NCBI GenBank assembly: GCA_002390745.1
Contig: DGQK01000030.1
Span: 75,163 to 139,162, forward strand
DNA: 64,000 nt
Source: Bacteroidetes bacterium UBA4416
Lineage (GTDB): Bacteria; Bacteroidota; Bacteroidia; B-17B0; Aurantibacillaceae
Direction: 5' to 3'
In this document: positions 15,897-23,972 of the stretch, piece by piece
How the letters are laid out: each line of letters begins with the position of its first letter
Numbering within the stretch: the first letter of the stretch is position 1
Made by a program: the position numbers and the translations under genes
Notes under the pieces: model-generated
Seen by the model: the letters and a program-made list of their open reading frames with translations, nothing else
What the model was told of the DNA's origin: nothing
The model's database searches: none

Positions 15897-17747
15897 ATGC
15901 CCATGCAAAATGTGATTACCCTCTTACCTGAAAGCGTTGCTAACCAGATTGCCGCCGGTGAAGTTGTTCAGAGGCCCGCTTCCATTGTGAAGGAATTGCT
16001 TGAAAATGCGATAGATGCAAAAGCTACATTTATTAAACTGATCGTAAAAGACGCCGGCAGAACGCTGGTACAGGTCATCGATAACGGCATCGGGATGAAC
16101 CCCGTGGATGCGCGCATGGCTTTTGAGCGCCATGCCACCTCCAAAATCAAAAAGGCGGAGGATCTCTTCGACCTGCATACCAAAGGCTTCAGAGGCGAGG
16201 CCCTGGCCAGTATTGCAGCAGTAGCCCAGGTAGAGCTCAAGACCAAACGGGAAGAAGACCTTGTCGGGCAACTTATTGAGATTGAAGGCAATAAGTTCAT
16301 TCGCCAGGAGGAATGCCAGGCCCCTACGGGCTCATCCTTCAGCGTCAAAAACCTGTTCTTTAATATTCCTGCCCGGCGCAACTTTCTGAAGGAAGACAGC
16401 ATTGAGCTGAAACATATCATTGATGAGTTTGAACGCGTGGCGATGCCGCATCCGGGCATTCATTTCCAGATGTTCAGCAACGGACACGAACTGTATAACC
16501 TTCCTGCCTCCAACCTCATGGAGCGGATCTCGGGTCTGTTTAGCAAAACCATGCAAAGCAAACTGGTACAGGTAAACGAGGTAACGGATGTGGTGAAGAT
16601 CAGCGGCTACATCGGCAAACCGGAAAGCGCTAAAAAACGGCGCGGCGACCAGTACTTTTTTGTTAACGACCGCTTTATCAAAAGCGCTTACCTCAACCAC
16701 TCCGTAGCGGAAGCCTACCGCGATCTGATTCCCGGCGATGCCCATCCGGCTTATTACCTGTTTTTGGAGGTCAACCCGCATACCATTGATATCAATATCC
16801 ACCCGACCAAAACGGAGGTGAAATTCCAGGATGAAAAAATGATCTATGCCCTGCTCCACAGCGCCGTGAAGCGGGCACTCGGCAAAGCCAACCTGGCCCC
16901 GAGCCTCGATTTCAATTCGGAGATGAGCTTCGACATTGATTATACCAAAGCGGTGAACCAGCCGCAGGTGACTGTGAATAAGGATTACAACCCTTTTCGG
17001 ACGGATTCTGCCCAAAAGCATACGTACCACAGGGAAACGGAAAGCGCTCAACAAAAGAACAATAAACAGAACTGGGAAAGCCTGTATGCCAGTTACAGCA
17101 GCACCGACCTGAGTACGGAAAGCATGGGCCTGCCGGTGGAACAAGCGCCACAGCAGGCTATGCTCGATTACGAACACACTGACTATAAAGGCTTCCAGCT
17201 TTACCTCAAATACATTGTAGCGCCGCATCCCAACGGCCTGCTGGTGATCGACCAGCAGCGTGCCCATGAGCGTATTCTTTACGAACACTACATCGCCACG
17301 CGTGCACAAAAAACAAGTGCTGCATCGCAGCAGATGCTCTTCCCGGTAACGCTGGAGCTCACGCCCAACGATTTTGCACTTACGGCTACGCTGATGCCCC
17401 ATTTCAAACTACTGGGTTTCGACATTGAGCCTTTCGGAAAGAACACCGTGGTAGTACAGGGAACGCCCGCCGAATTAGGAGAATTTAACACCCAGGAAAT
17501 GATCGAAGGTATTTTAGAAACTTACAAATTAAATACCTTTGACACGAAGCTCGATCCGTTTGAGAACATGTGCATCAGTATGGCGAAACATGCAGGCATT
17601 AAGTATGGGAAAGTGTTGCAGGACGAGGAGATCAGCCTGATGTTACAGCACCTGTTCCTGTGCGAAAACCCGATGTACAGCCCTTCCGGGAAACCGGTGA
17701 TCATGGAGATGGGAAAAACGGAGCTCGATGCCTTTTTTAAAAAGTAG
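15897..17747 (+). CDS. mutL: DNA mismatch repair protein MutL
   Basis: The 616-residue protein has the GHKL ATPase half with LPESVANQIAAGEVVQRPAS, ELLENAIDA, DNGIGM and TKGFRGEALASIAAV in order (residues 8-105) and a C-terminal dimerisation domain. MutL couples MutS mismatch recognition to strand removal. The endonuclease motif DQHAxxExxxxE appears as DQQRAHERILYE (residues 452-463), with His and Ala replaced, and the second metal site CPHGRP reads SPSGKP (595-600), lacking Cys and His, so the nicking activity of many non-MutH bacteria is probably absent. It heads a plus-strand run with two rhomboid genes, the first starting 7 bases later. Start ATG 15897 or 15903. Confidence 0.96.
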   Translation: MPMQNVITLLPESVANQIAAGEVVQRPASIVKELLENAIDAKATFIKLIVKDAGRTLVQVIDNGIGMNPVDARMAFERHATSKIKKAEDLFDLHTKGFRGEALASIAAVAQVELKTKREEDLVGQLIEIEGNKFIRQEECQAPTGSSFSVKNLFFNIPARRNFLKEDSIELKHIIDEFERVAMPHPGIHFQMFSNGHELYNLPASNLMERISGLFSKTMQSKLVQVNEVTDVVKISGYIGKPESAKKRRGDQYFFVNDRFIKSAYLNHSVAEAYRDLIPGDAHPAYYLFLEVNPHTIDINIHPTKTEVKFQDEKMIYALLHSAVKRALGKANLAPSLDFNSEMSFDIDYTKAVNQPQVTVNKDYNPFRTDSAQKHTYHRETESAQQKNNKQNWESLYASYSSTDLSTESMGLPVEQAPQQAMLDYEHTDYKGFQLYLKYIVAPHPNGLLVIDQQRAHERILYEHYIATRAQKTSAASQQMLFPVTLELTPNDFALTATLMPHFKLLGFDIEPFGKNTVVVQGTPAELGEFNTQEMIEGILETYKLNTFDTKLDPFENMCISMAKHAGIKYGKVLQDEEISLMLQHLFLCENPMYSPSGKPVIMEMGKTELDAFFKK

Positions 17748-17753
17748 ATTAGT

Positions 17754-18386
17754 ATGAGTTACCAGGAATTCAGACCCAGGCAGTTTCAGCAGATCCCTGT
17801 GGTTGTCAAAAATATTTTAATCATCAATGTGATCCTTTTTGTGGCGCAGGAGATTTTGATGGCTTCCTCGGGAATCGACCTGGCGCAATACCTTGCGCTG
17901 GCCCCGCTGGACACCTCTTATTTCAAGCCCTACCAGTTTATCACCTACATGTTCATGCATGGGAGCCTTTCCCATATTTTCTTCAATATGTTCGGGGTTT
18001 ACATGTTCGGCTCTATCCTCGAAAACATCTGGGGTTCAAAGCGCTTTCTGAATTTCTACCTGCTCTGCGGGCTTGGCGCGGCGGCCTTACAGGTGGGCAT
18101 TTATTATATGAACGGACAGTTCTCCTATCTGCTTGGGGCTTCAGGCGCCCTGTTCGGCCTGCTGGTGGCTTTTGCGATGATGTTCCCCAACACCTACCTT
18201 AATATTTATTTCCTGATCCCTGTAAAAGCCAAATACCTGGTTATAGCTTATGGCCTGTTCGAGCTGCTTGGCGGCCTTATGAACCGGGAAGGAGATAACA
18301 TCAGCCATTTCGGGCACCTGGGCGGATTGATCGTGGGAGCGATCATCATGCTTATCTGGAAACGAAACAAAACATTCTTCTATTAA
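17754..18386 (+). CDS. Rhomboid family intramembrane serine protease
   Basis: The 210-residue protein has six predicted membrane segments. The catalytic serine lies in GASGALFGLL and the catalytic histidine in ISHFGHLGGLIVG, the two hallmark motifs; the L1-loop helix contains MFMHGSLSHIFFNMFGVYMF, with the conserved HxxxN-type pattern. It cleaves transmembrane helices of membrane proteins within the inner membrane. It lies 7 bases after mutL and 3 bases before a second rhomboid gene, a cluster I believe is common in Bacteroidota. There is no cytosolic extra domain. Substrates are unknown. Confidence 0.93.
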   Translation: MSYQEFRPRQFQQIPVVVKNILIINVILFVAQEILMASSGIDLAQYLALAPLDTSYFKPYQFITYMFMHGSLSHIFFNMFGVYMFGSILENIWGSKRFLNFYLLCGLGAAALQVGIYYMNGQFSYLLGASGALFGLLVAFAMMFPNTYLNIYFLIPVKAKYLVIAYGLFELLGGLMNREGDNISHFGHLGGLIVGAIIMLIWKRNKTFFY

Positions 18387-18389
18387 ATT

Positions 18390-19220
18390 ATGCCATTGCT
18401 CCAAAACGTTAAGAACGAACTCAAAAGGCACAGCACGCTCACCATCCTGATTGCCGTGAATATTGTGGTGTTCTTTATTCTGAACGTCAGCATCGGCATT
18501 TTTAACACCCATGCGCTGGCCGACCAGCTGGTATTGCCGCTGAACCTCCATACTTTTATCCTGAAGCCCTGGACCCTGTTCACGTATATGTTTGCGCACG
18601 AGGGCTTAGGCCATGTGTTTTATAACATGCTCCTGCTTTATTTTTCGGCACAGCTGTTCCTGAGGTTTCTCAGCGAGCGGACATTTTTATTCGTGTACAT
18701 CATGAGCGGCATTACAGGCGCCTTACTGCTCCTGGTATTATCAGCCTTCTTCCCGTCTACTTTTGCCTTTGCGCAGCTCTCAGGGGCTTCAGCTGCCATG
18801 CTGGGAATTGTAGCAAGCATGTGCATCTACAGACCAAACATGCCTGTGCTTTTTTTCGGCATTGTGGAAATGAAATACAAATACATGGCGCTGATTATTT
18901 TCGTATCGTATACCATCATCGATTTCAATATCAACACCGGTGGCAAGATCTCTCATTTCGGCGGTGTGTTCTTCGGCCTCCTCTTCGGCTACCTCCTGAA
19001 ACAGGGCAAAGACCTGTCGTCCTTGTCATTCCTGAAGCCCCGGAAAAAGCCGGTGCTGCGCGTGGTACAGAACAACAGTGCAACAGCCGGCACTACTCCT
19101 GCTTCTGCCAGCCAGCAACATACCATCGACAGCCTGCTTGACAAGATCTCCAAAATTGGCTACGACAATCTTTCGAAGGCAGAAAAGGAATTACTGTTCA
19201 AACTTTCTCAGAAAAAATAG
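18390..19220 (+). CDS. Second rhomboid family protein with C-terminal soluble tail
   Basis: The 276-residue protein has a rhomboid core (about residues 15-205) with MFAHEGLGHVFYNMLLLYFS in the first loop, a serine motif LSGASAAMLGI in which the usual GxSG is GASA, and a histidine in ISHFGGVFFGLL. Both catalytic residues are kept. After residue about 210 comes a proline- and lysine-containing linker and a short conserved end IDSLLDKISKIGYDNLSKAE (DUF6576-like C-terminal element seen in many Bacteroidota rhomboids). It follows the first rhomboid by 3 bases. The pair probably acts on different substrates, or forms one membrane complex; this is inference. Confidence 0.9.
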   Translation: MPLLQNVKNELKRHSTLTILIAVNIVVFFILNVSIGIFNTHALADQLVLPLNLHTFILKPWTLFTYMFAHEGLGHVFYNMLLLYFSAQLFLRFLSERTFLFVYIMSGITGALLLLVLSAFFPSTFAFAQLSGASAAMLGIVASMCIYRPNMPVLFFGIVEMKYKYMALIIFVSYTIIDFNINTGGKISHFGGVFFGLLFGYLLKQGKDLSSLSFLKPRKKPVLRVVQNNSATAGTTPASASQQHTIDSLLDKISKIGYDNLSKAEKELLFKLSQKK

Positions 19221-19256
19221 CCGGGTTTTACTTTTTTTTATTAAATTGTAACCAGT

Positions 19257-20801
19257 ATGCCAAGACCGTTTCTTCTTCTCCCTGCCCTTTTTTTTATCCT
19301 TTCTGCTTATTCCCAGCCGGGCAGAAAATATGAAGTGGCCGATGCCGATGAACATTATTCGCACCGTAATTTCCTGATGGCTCTCCCTATTTACAAAGAG
19401 CTGCTGAAAACAGACAAGAACAATGCGGACATCAACTATAAATTAGGACAGTGCTACCTCAACACCAACATTAACAAAGCTGAAGCGGCAAAGTATTTCG
19501 AAGCCTGCACTAAAAACCCGAAAGGAAATAACGATGCCTGGTATTACTTAGGGATCTCGTACCGGCTCGGAAACAGGATAGATGAAGCGCTAAAAGCCTT
19601 TGAAAAATACGGAGAGCTGGAGCCTAAGAAAAAGAAGGCGACCGAGCGGCAGGTCGAAATTTGCAGGAACGCCAAACAGCTGATGCTGAACCCGGTGAAT
19701 GTGAGCTTTACAAACCTTGGCAAAGAGATCAACTCGGAGTTTGCCGACTATTATCCCTGGATCACACAGGACGAAAGCTTCCTTGCCTTTACCACGCGCC
19801 GCAAGGGTACGACAGCGGGCCGCCTCGAAATGGATGGCTATTACGCTTCGGACGTGTATACGAGCAAAGTGGAAAACGGAAAATGGACAAGAGCGGAGAA
19901 CGCCGGCGTAAAAATCAACTCTTCGCTTGATGAACAGGTGGTGGGATTAACCGCCGACGGCAACGAAATGCTGATCTACATTGACCACATCGATAAATAC
20001 GGCGACATTTATTTTTCATTCAAAAAAAACGGGGCCTACACGAAGTACCTGGCTTTTCCGGACTACATCAATAAAAGAACCGAGCACTCGGCATCGGTCA
20101 GTGCCGATGGCAACACGCTGCTGTTCGTAAGAAGCGAAAGCCGCGAGGAACAAAGCGATATCTACATCTGCCGCAGGCTGCCAAACGGCAACTGGAGCGA
20201 GCCTTTCAAGCTGGGCGAAGAGATCAACACGCCCTATAACGAAGATTTCCCTTACCTGTCGACGGATGGCGTGACGCTGTATTTTTCCTCGGAGGGACAT
20301 AATTCGATGGGCGGCTTCGACCTCTTCAAATCGGTATGGAACCCGGATGAGAATACCTGGACGAAAGCTGAGAACCTGGGCTATCCGCTGAATACTACCG
20401 ACGACGACCGAAGCATCAGCCTCACCCCCGACAACAGGGTAGGCTATATCAGCGCGCTGCGCCCGGGCGGGCTGGGCGACCTGGACCTTTACCGGGTGAA
20501 GTTCAACGACATCGACCAGAAGCTGACCTTGTACCTTGGCAAGGTGATGCTCGGGGATTCGGCAGCACAGCCCAAAGAATATGTGGTGAATATCCTGGCG
20601 GTGAACGAAAGCACACAGGAGGAGCTGAGTTTTGTTCCGAATCCAACCAACGGAAAGCTGGTGATGGCGCTGCCCGCAGGCACATTCGACATTACCGTAA
20701 GCGCTGAGGGCTATGTCGAGCAGAAGGATAAAATCACGGTTTCGGACCTCGGGTTGCCCATTTCCGAAGAAAAGAAAAACTACCATCTAAAAAAACGATG
20801 A
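19257..20801 (+). CDS. Secreted TPR / PD40 beta-propeller protein, PorE-like without OmpA domain
   Basis: The 514-residue protein has a signal peptide (PFLLLPALFFILSAYSQ), TPR-type helices at about 30-125 (FLMALPIYKELLKTDKNNAD, AWYYLGISYRLGNRIDEALK), and then PD40/WD40-like repeats at about 150-400 (EFADYYPWITQDESFLAFT, SASVSADGNTLLFVRSES, DFPYLSTDGVTLYFSSEGHN, DDRSISLTPDNRVGYISALR). The final 90 residues look like a carboxypeptidase-regulatory-type fold. The order matches the T9SS protein PorE except that the peptidoglycan-binding OmpA domain is missing. Its stop overlaps the start of the DUF4159 gene by four bases, so translation of the two is coupled. Confidence 0.8.
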   Translation: MPRPFLLLPALFFILSAYSQPGRKYEVADADEHYSHRNFLMALPIYKELLKTDKNNADINYKLGQCYLNTNINKAEAAKYFEACTKNPKGNNDAWYYLGISYRLGNRIDEALKAFEKYGELEPKKKKATERQVEICRNAKQLMLNPVNVSFTNLGKEINSEFADYYPWITQDESFLAFTTRRKGTTAGRLEMDGYYASDVYTSKVENGKWTRAENAGVKINSSLDEQVVGLTADGNEMLIYIDHIDKYGDIYFSFKKNGAYTKYLAFPDYINKRTEHSASVSADGNTLLFVRSESREEQSDIYICRRLPNGNWSEPFKLGEEINTPYNEDFPYLSTDGVTLYFSSEGHNSMGGFDLFKSVWNPDENTWTKAENLGYPLNTTDDDRSISLTPDNRVGYISALRPGGLGDLDLYRVKFNDIDQKLTLYLGKVMLGDSAAQPKEYVVNILAVNESTQEELSFVPNPTNGKLVMALPAGTFDITVSAEGYVEQKDKITVSDLGLPISEEKKNYHLKKR

Positions 20802-21472
20802 TGACCAAGCGTATATTTATTTTGCTGAGCTGCCTGTGTTTAACGGGCCTGGGCGGCTTCGCACAATCCTATCAACTGGGATTGCTGAAATACAGCGGTG
20901 GCGGCGACTGGTATGCCAACCTGGAAACCTCTTTGCCCAACCTGATCAGGTTCTGCAATGCGAACCTTAAAACGTCCATCAATCCGGAGCAGGCGGTGGT
21001 AGAAGCCGGCAGCGCCGAGATCTTCAACTATCCCTTCATCCACATGACGGGGCATGGCAACGTGATCTTCTCGAACCAGGAAGCGGAGAACCTGCGCAAT
21101 TACCTGATCGGCGGCGGCTTCCTGCATGTGTCGGACAACTATGGCATGGACGTGTTTGTGCGAACGCAACTCAAAAAAGTATTCCCGGAACTGGATCTGG
21201 TGGAGCTGCCTTTTTCTCATCCGATCTATCATCAGATGTATAACTTCGATAAGGGACTGCCGAAAGTACACGAGCACGACAACAAAGCGCCACAAGGCTT
21301 CGGCCTCATCTACAAAGGCCGGCTGGTGTGCTTTTACGATTACGAGTGTGATCTCGGCGACGGCTGGGAGAGCTACGACATCCACAAGGACAGCCCCGAA
21401 GCGCATGAGCGCGCACTGAGGATGGGCGCCAATATCATTTCGTATGTGTTTATGAATACCGCCGTGAAGTAA
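20798..21472 (+). CDS. DUF4159 family secreted protein
   Basis: The 224-residue protein has a signal peptide (FILLSCLCLTGLGGFAQS) and the DUF4159 pattern: LLKYSGGGDWYANLETSLPN at the start of the mature part, FIHMTGHGNVIFSNQEAENL, GGGFLHVSDNYGMD, and LIYKGRLVCFYDYECDLGDG near the end. The domain resembles the glutamine amidotransferase-like fold found beside MoxR/VWA systems in many bacteria, but here it lies outside such a system and next to the TPR/PD40 gene, whose stop it overlaps (ATGA). The function of DUF4159 is not established. A catalytic Cys is not obvious. Confidence 0.88.
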   Translation: MMTKRIFILLSCLCLTGLGGFAQSYQLGLLKYSGGGDWYANLETSLPNLIRFCNANLKTSINPEQAVVEAGSAEIFNYPFIHMTGHGNVIFSNQEAENLRNYLIGGGFLHVSDNYGMDVFVRTQLKKVFPELDLVELPFSHPIYHQMYNFDKGLPKVHEHDNKAPQGFGLIYKGRLVCFYDYECDLGDGWESYDIHKDSPEAHERALRMGANIISYVFMNTAVK

Positions 21473-21478
21473 GACCTT

Positions 21479-21982
21479 ATGGCATTCAGAGTTATTTATG
21501 ATTTTGCAGATGACTATCCGCATTTTTATTCTTTTATTTTCTTCGCTGTTTCTCTGGGATGCGGCTGGTATTCATGGAGGCAAATAAGAGAAGAACGCCG
21601 CAAACATCCAGCCTCTTACCACGCCTACACCAAAGAATCGATTGTGGGCCCAATCCTGTCAGGATGCTTTTGCTTTCTGGTGGGTTACGAAACCCTGAAG
21701 CCCGGAGATTATATCCAAACCAAAACCATTTACAAGACGGGCACATTTAAAAAAACAACCGGATACATCACCAGTTACACTGAAAGGCATCCGGGCAAAC
21801 ATGACGTGATCAGCTTTACGCTAAATGGACTGAAATTTGAATTTGCGAATAACACGGTATGGTACGGATGTGGCTATTCCGACATTTCACACGCCCGCAT
21901 CACCGATTCGGCGTTGGTGAACTTATTCTATTTTACAGATGATGGCTCGCACAGGGTGCTAAGAATAGAACGTTTTAAATAA
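21479..21982 (+). CDS. Hypothetical membrane protein
   Basis: The 167-residue protein has a probable membrane helix at about 18-35 (FYSFIFFAVSLGCGWYSW) and a second at about 54-70 (IVGPILSGCFCFLVGYETL), followed by a soluble domain of about 95 residues with alternating strands (TGYITSYTERHPGKHDVISF, FEFANNTVWYGCGYSD). I do not recognise the family. It starts 6 bases after the DUF4159 stop and is the last gene before a strong bidirectional terminator, so it is the end of the mutL-led run. Confidence 0.6.
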   Translation: MAFRVIYDFADDYPHFYSFIFFAVSLGCGWYSWRQIREERRKHPASYHAYTKESIVGPILSGCFCFLVGYETLKPGDYIQTKTIYKTGTFKKTTGYITSYTERHPGKHDVISFTLNGLKFEFANNTVWYGCGYSDISHARITDSALVNLFYFTDDGSHRVLRIERFK

Positions 21983-22053
21983 GCCCGGAGTACGTTTCAA
22001 ACTACGACGACCTCGTACAGGTTTTTGAAAACCGGGAAGGCAGGCGGAAAACA

Positions 22054-22087
22054 AAAAAGCCATCGGTCGGGCGACAGATGGCTTTTT
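22054..22087. terminator. Bidirectional Rho-independent terminator
   Basis: AAAAAGCCATC (22054-22064) pairs perfectly with GATGGCTTTTT (22077-22087), with T-runs on both strands. It sits between the convergent membrane-protein gene and the ferredoxin gene and can serve both. Confidence 0.88.
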
Positions 22088-22106
22088 AAATTTCAGAGGA
22101 ACACGC

Positions 22107-22457
22107 TTACAAGTGCATGCTGTCTTTTTTCTCCAACAGCGCTTCTGTCGTTTCTTTGTGATTTTCGTCGGGTACGCAGCAATCTACCGGGCAAACGGCC
22201 GCACACTGAGGTTCGTCGTGGAATCCGGCGCATTCGGTGCACTTATCGGTAGCGATGTAGTACACGTCCATGCTGTATGGTTCCTGCGGCTCTCCCGCGT
22301 CAGCGGTAATACCGGTATTTCTTCCTTTGTATTCTCCTATGATCTTGGTGCCGTCGGCAAAACGCCATTCGGCGCCGCCTTCGTAGATGGCATTATTAGG
22401 GCATTCCGGTTCGCAGGCGCCGCAATTAATGCATTCATCCGTGATTTTTATAGCCAT
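22107..22457 (-). CDS. 2x[4Fe-4S] ferredoxin
   Basis: The 116-residue protein has two cluster motifs: CINCGACEPECP (residues 9-20) and CTECAGFHDEPQCAAVCP, with a final Cys-rich VDCC. The second motif has the expanded CxxC-x8-CxxxCP spacing of YfhL/Alvin-type ferredoxins, and an insert of about 40 residues separates the clusters. It carries low-potential electrons in the cytoplasm. It is transcribed divergently from the LuxC-type acyl-CoA reductase gene, an arrangement I recall in other Bacteroidota, suggesting a functional tie to the reductase, though the reductase family usually uses NADPH. Confidence 0.93.
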   Translation of the reverse strand: MAIKITDECINCGACEPECPNNAIYEGGAEWRFADGTKIIGEYKGRNTGITADAGEPQEPYSMDVYYIATDKCTECAGFHDEPQCAAVCPVDCCVPDENHKETTEALLEKKDSMHL

Positions 22458-22492
22458 TTTTTAACTAGTTTTGCTTTTTGTAATTAAGACTG

Positions 22493-22500
22493 CAAATATA
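22493..22500 (-). promoter_or_regulatory. Candidate -7 box for the ferredoxin gene
   Basis: TATATTTG on the minus strand matches TAnnTTTG exactly, 36 bases before ATG 22457. It lies inside the 54-base divergent gap to the acyl-CoA reductase gene. Confidence 0.45.
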
Positions 22501-22511
22501 ACACTAATTTC

Positions 22512-23558
22512 ATGACCCTGAAAAAACGACAAGAAGCTTTTGTTCAATTAGGATTATTTATAAACCGGCATTTTTCCACAAACCGCGAGCCCAAAGAGGA
22601 GCGTTTTCATCAGGATCTTGACAAACTCACCGGCATTGCCTTCTCCTACAATGGCTGGTTTACGCCCGAAGAGGTAGAACGGGCATTGAAGGGCATTGCC
22701 TTCATGCTGGAGGAACAGTCGCTGTCGGAATTTTCCAAAGGGGTGAAAGAGCCTGAAACACCTAAAACCGTGGCCGTGATCATGGCCGGCAATATCCCTG
22801 CCGTGGGCTTCCACGATATGCTCTGTGTGCTGCTCAGCGGGCACAACATCCTCATTAAAGTATCCGGCGACGACCCGGCCCTCATCCCGTTCCTGGCCGG
22901 CATGCTTATTTACTATGCCCCTGATTTTGCGGCGTCCATCAACTTTTCGGAGGCGCGGATGAAGGATTTTGATGCGGTGATCGCTACCGGCAGCAATAAC
23001 TCGGCACAGCATTTTGAATACTATTTCGGCAAATACCCTCACATCATCCGCAAAAACAGGACCTCTGTGGCCGTCCTCAACGGGAAGGAAACTCCGGAAG
23101 AACTGCTGGAGCTGGGCAAGGACATCTTTTACTATTTCGGGCTGGGATGCAGAAACGTTTCCAAATTATACGTTCCGAAAGGCTACGATTTCAAGGTATT
23201 TTTCGAGGCGGTGTTCCCCTTCGGCTACGTATCCAATAACAAAAAATATTTCAATAACCACGAATACCACCGCGCCATTTACCTGCTCGAGCAGATCCCC
23301 TTCCTGGACAATAATTTCCTGATGATCCGCGAAAACGAGGACCTTCACGCCCCTACTTCGGTCTTGTATTATGAGCATTACACTAATAAGCTTCCGTTTG
23401 TTGAAAAAATTAAAGGGCTGGAGGAAAATCTGCAATGCACAGTCAGTAATTTTGAAATAGAAGGCTTAAAGACCACCGCTTTTGGAACCACGCAGCAACC
23501 GGGTATTTTTGACTTCGCCGACAACGTTAACACTCTGGATTTTTTAAATACATTATAA
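22512..23558 (+). CDS. LuxC-family acyl-CoA reductase
   Basis: The 348-residue protein is of the aldehyde-dehydrogenase-related LuxC family, which reduces fatty acyl-CoA or acyl groups to aldehydes. Recognisable blocks are VAVIMAGNIPAVGFHDMLCV, GHNILIKVSGDDPALIPF, DAVIATGSNNSAQHFEYYFG, and the putative catalytic Cys in YFGLGCRNVSKLYVP. No luciferase or LuxD/LuxE genes are present, so light production is not implied; in Bacteroidota the gene is widespread and its physiological substrate is not settled. It starts 54 bases from the divergent ferredoxin gene and is followed 19 bases later by a small T9SS protein. Confidence 0.9.
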   Translation: MTLKKRQEAFVQLGLFINRHFSTNREPKEERFHQDLDKLTGIAFSYNGWFTPEEVERALKGIAFMLEEQSLSEFSKGVKEPETPKTVAVIMAGNIPAVGFHDMLCVLLSGHNILIKVSGDDPALIPFLAGMLIYYAPDFAASINFSEARMKDFDAVIATGSNNSAQHFEYYFGKYPHIIRKNRTSVAVLNGKETPEELLELGKDIFYYFGLGCRNVSKLYVPKGYDFKVFFEAVFPFGYVSNNKKYFNNHEYHRAIYLLEQIPFLDNNFLMIRENEDLHAPTSVLYYEHYTNKLPFVEKIKGLEENLQCTVSNFEIEGLKTTAFGTTQQPGIFDFADNVNTLDFLNTL

Positions 23559-23577
23559 TTTGATACTTTTATAGCAG

Positions 23578-23970
23578 TTGAAATCCCTTGCTTATATCTT
23601 TTTCTGGTGCAGCCTGATGTGTGTTCTGAAAACGAACGCGCAAAGCGCCGCCAGTTTTGACCAAACGGATGGCATTTCCAACATCATCATGCCGAATGTG
23701 TTTACACCGAATTACGATAGCATCAATGATGTTTTCAGGCCTATGCTTGACGAGATCACGGAGCTGGAATTCAGCATCTATAACCGTTATGGCAACCTGA
23801 TTTTTGAGACCAAGCGCCTTCGCGGCTTTTGGGATGGCCGTACAACCGGCGGTGAGGCCTGTCCGGATGGCACTTATTTTTGCGTGCTTACTGCCACAGG
23901 CGTAGACGGCAAGAAATACAAGGAGAAAACCTTCGTGCAGCTATTTACCAACGGATACTATAAGCAATAA
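23578..23970 (+). CDS. Secreted protein consisting of a T9SS type B sorting domain only
   Basis: The 130-residue protein has a signal peptide (SLAYIFFWCSLMCVLKTNAQ) followed almost at once by a complete CHU_C / type B sorting domain: IIMPNVFTPNYDSINDVFRP, LEFSIYNRYGNLIFET, FWDGRTTGGEACPDGTYFCV, ending in FVQLFTNGYYKQ. There is no room for a passenger, only about 18 residues between signal and sorting domain. The start must be TTG at 23578, since TAG lies in frame two codons upstream. It follows the LuxC-type gene by 19 bases and precedes the ABC ATPase gene by two. It may act as a stand-alone surface or attachment domain; see findings. Confidence 0.85.
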   Translation: MKSLAYIFFWCSLMCVLKTNAQSAASFDQTDGISNIIMPNVFTPNYDSINDVFRPMLDEITELEFSIYNRYGNLIFETKRLRGFWDGRTTGGEACPDGTYFCVLTATGVDGKKYKEKTFVQLFTNGYYKQ

Positions 23971-23972
23971 CT

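Noticed and set aside
16332..17402. 356-codon minus-strand frame inside mutL
   Set aside because: Antisense shadow of mutL, which is certain by motif; the composition has no family resemblance.
22512..23558. Bioluminescence (lux) operon
   Set aside because: Only a LuxC-family reductase is present; luxA, luxB, luxD and luxE are absent, and the family is common in non-luminous Bacteroidota.
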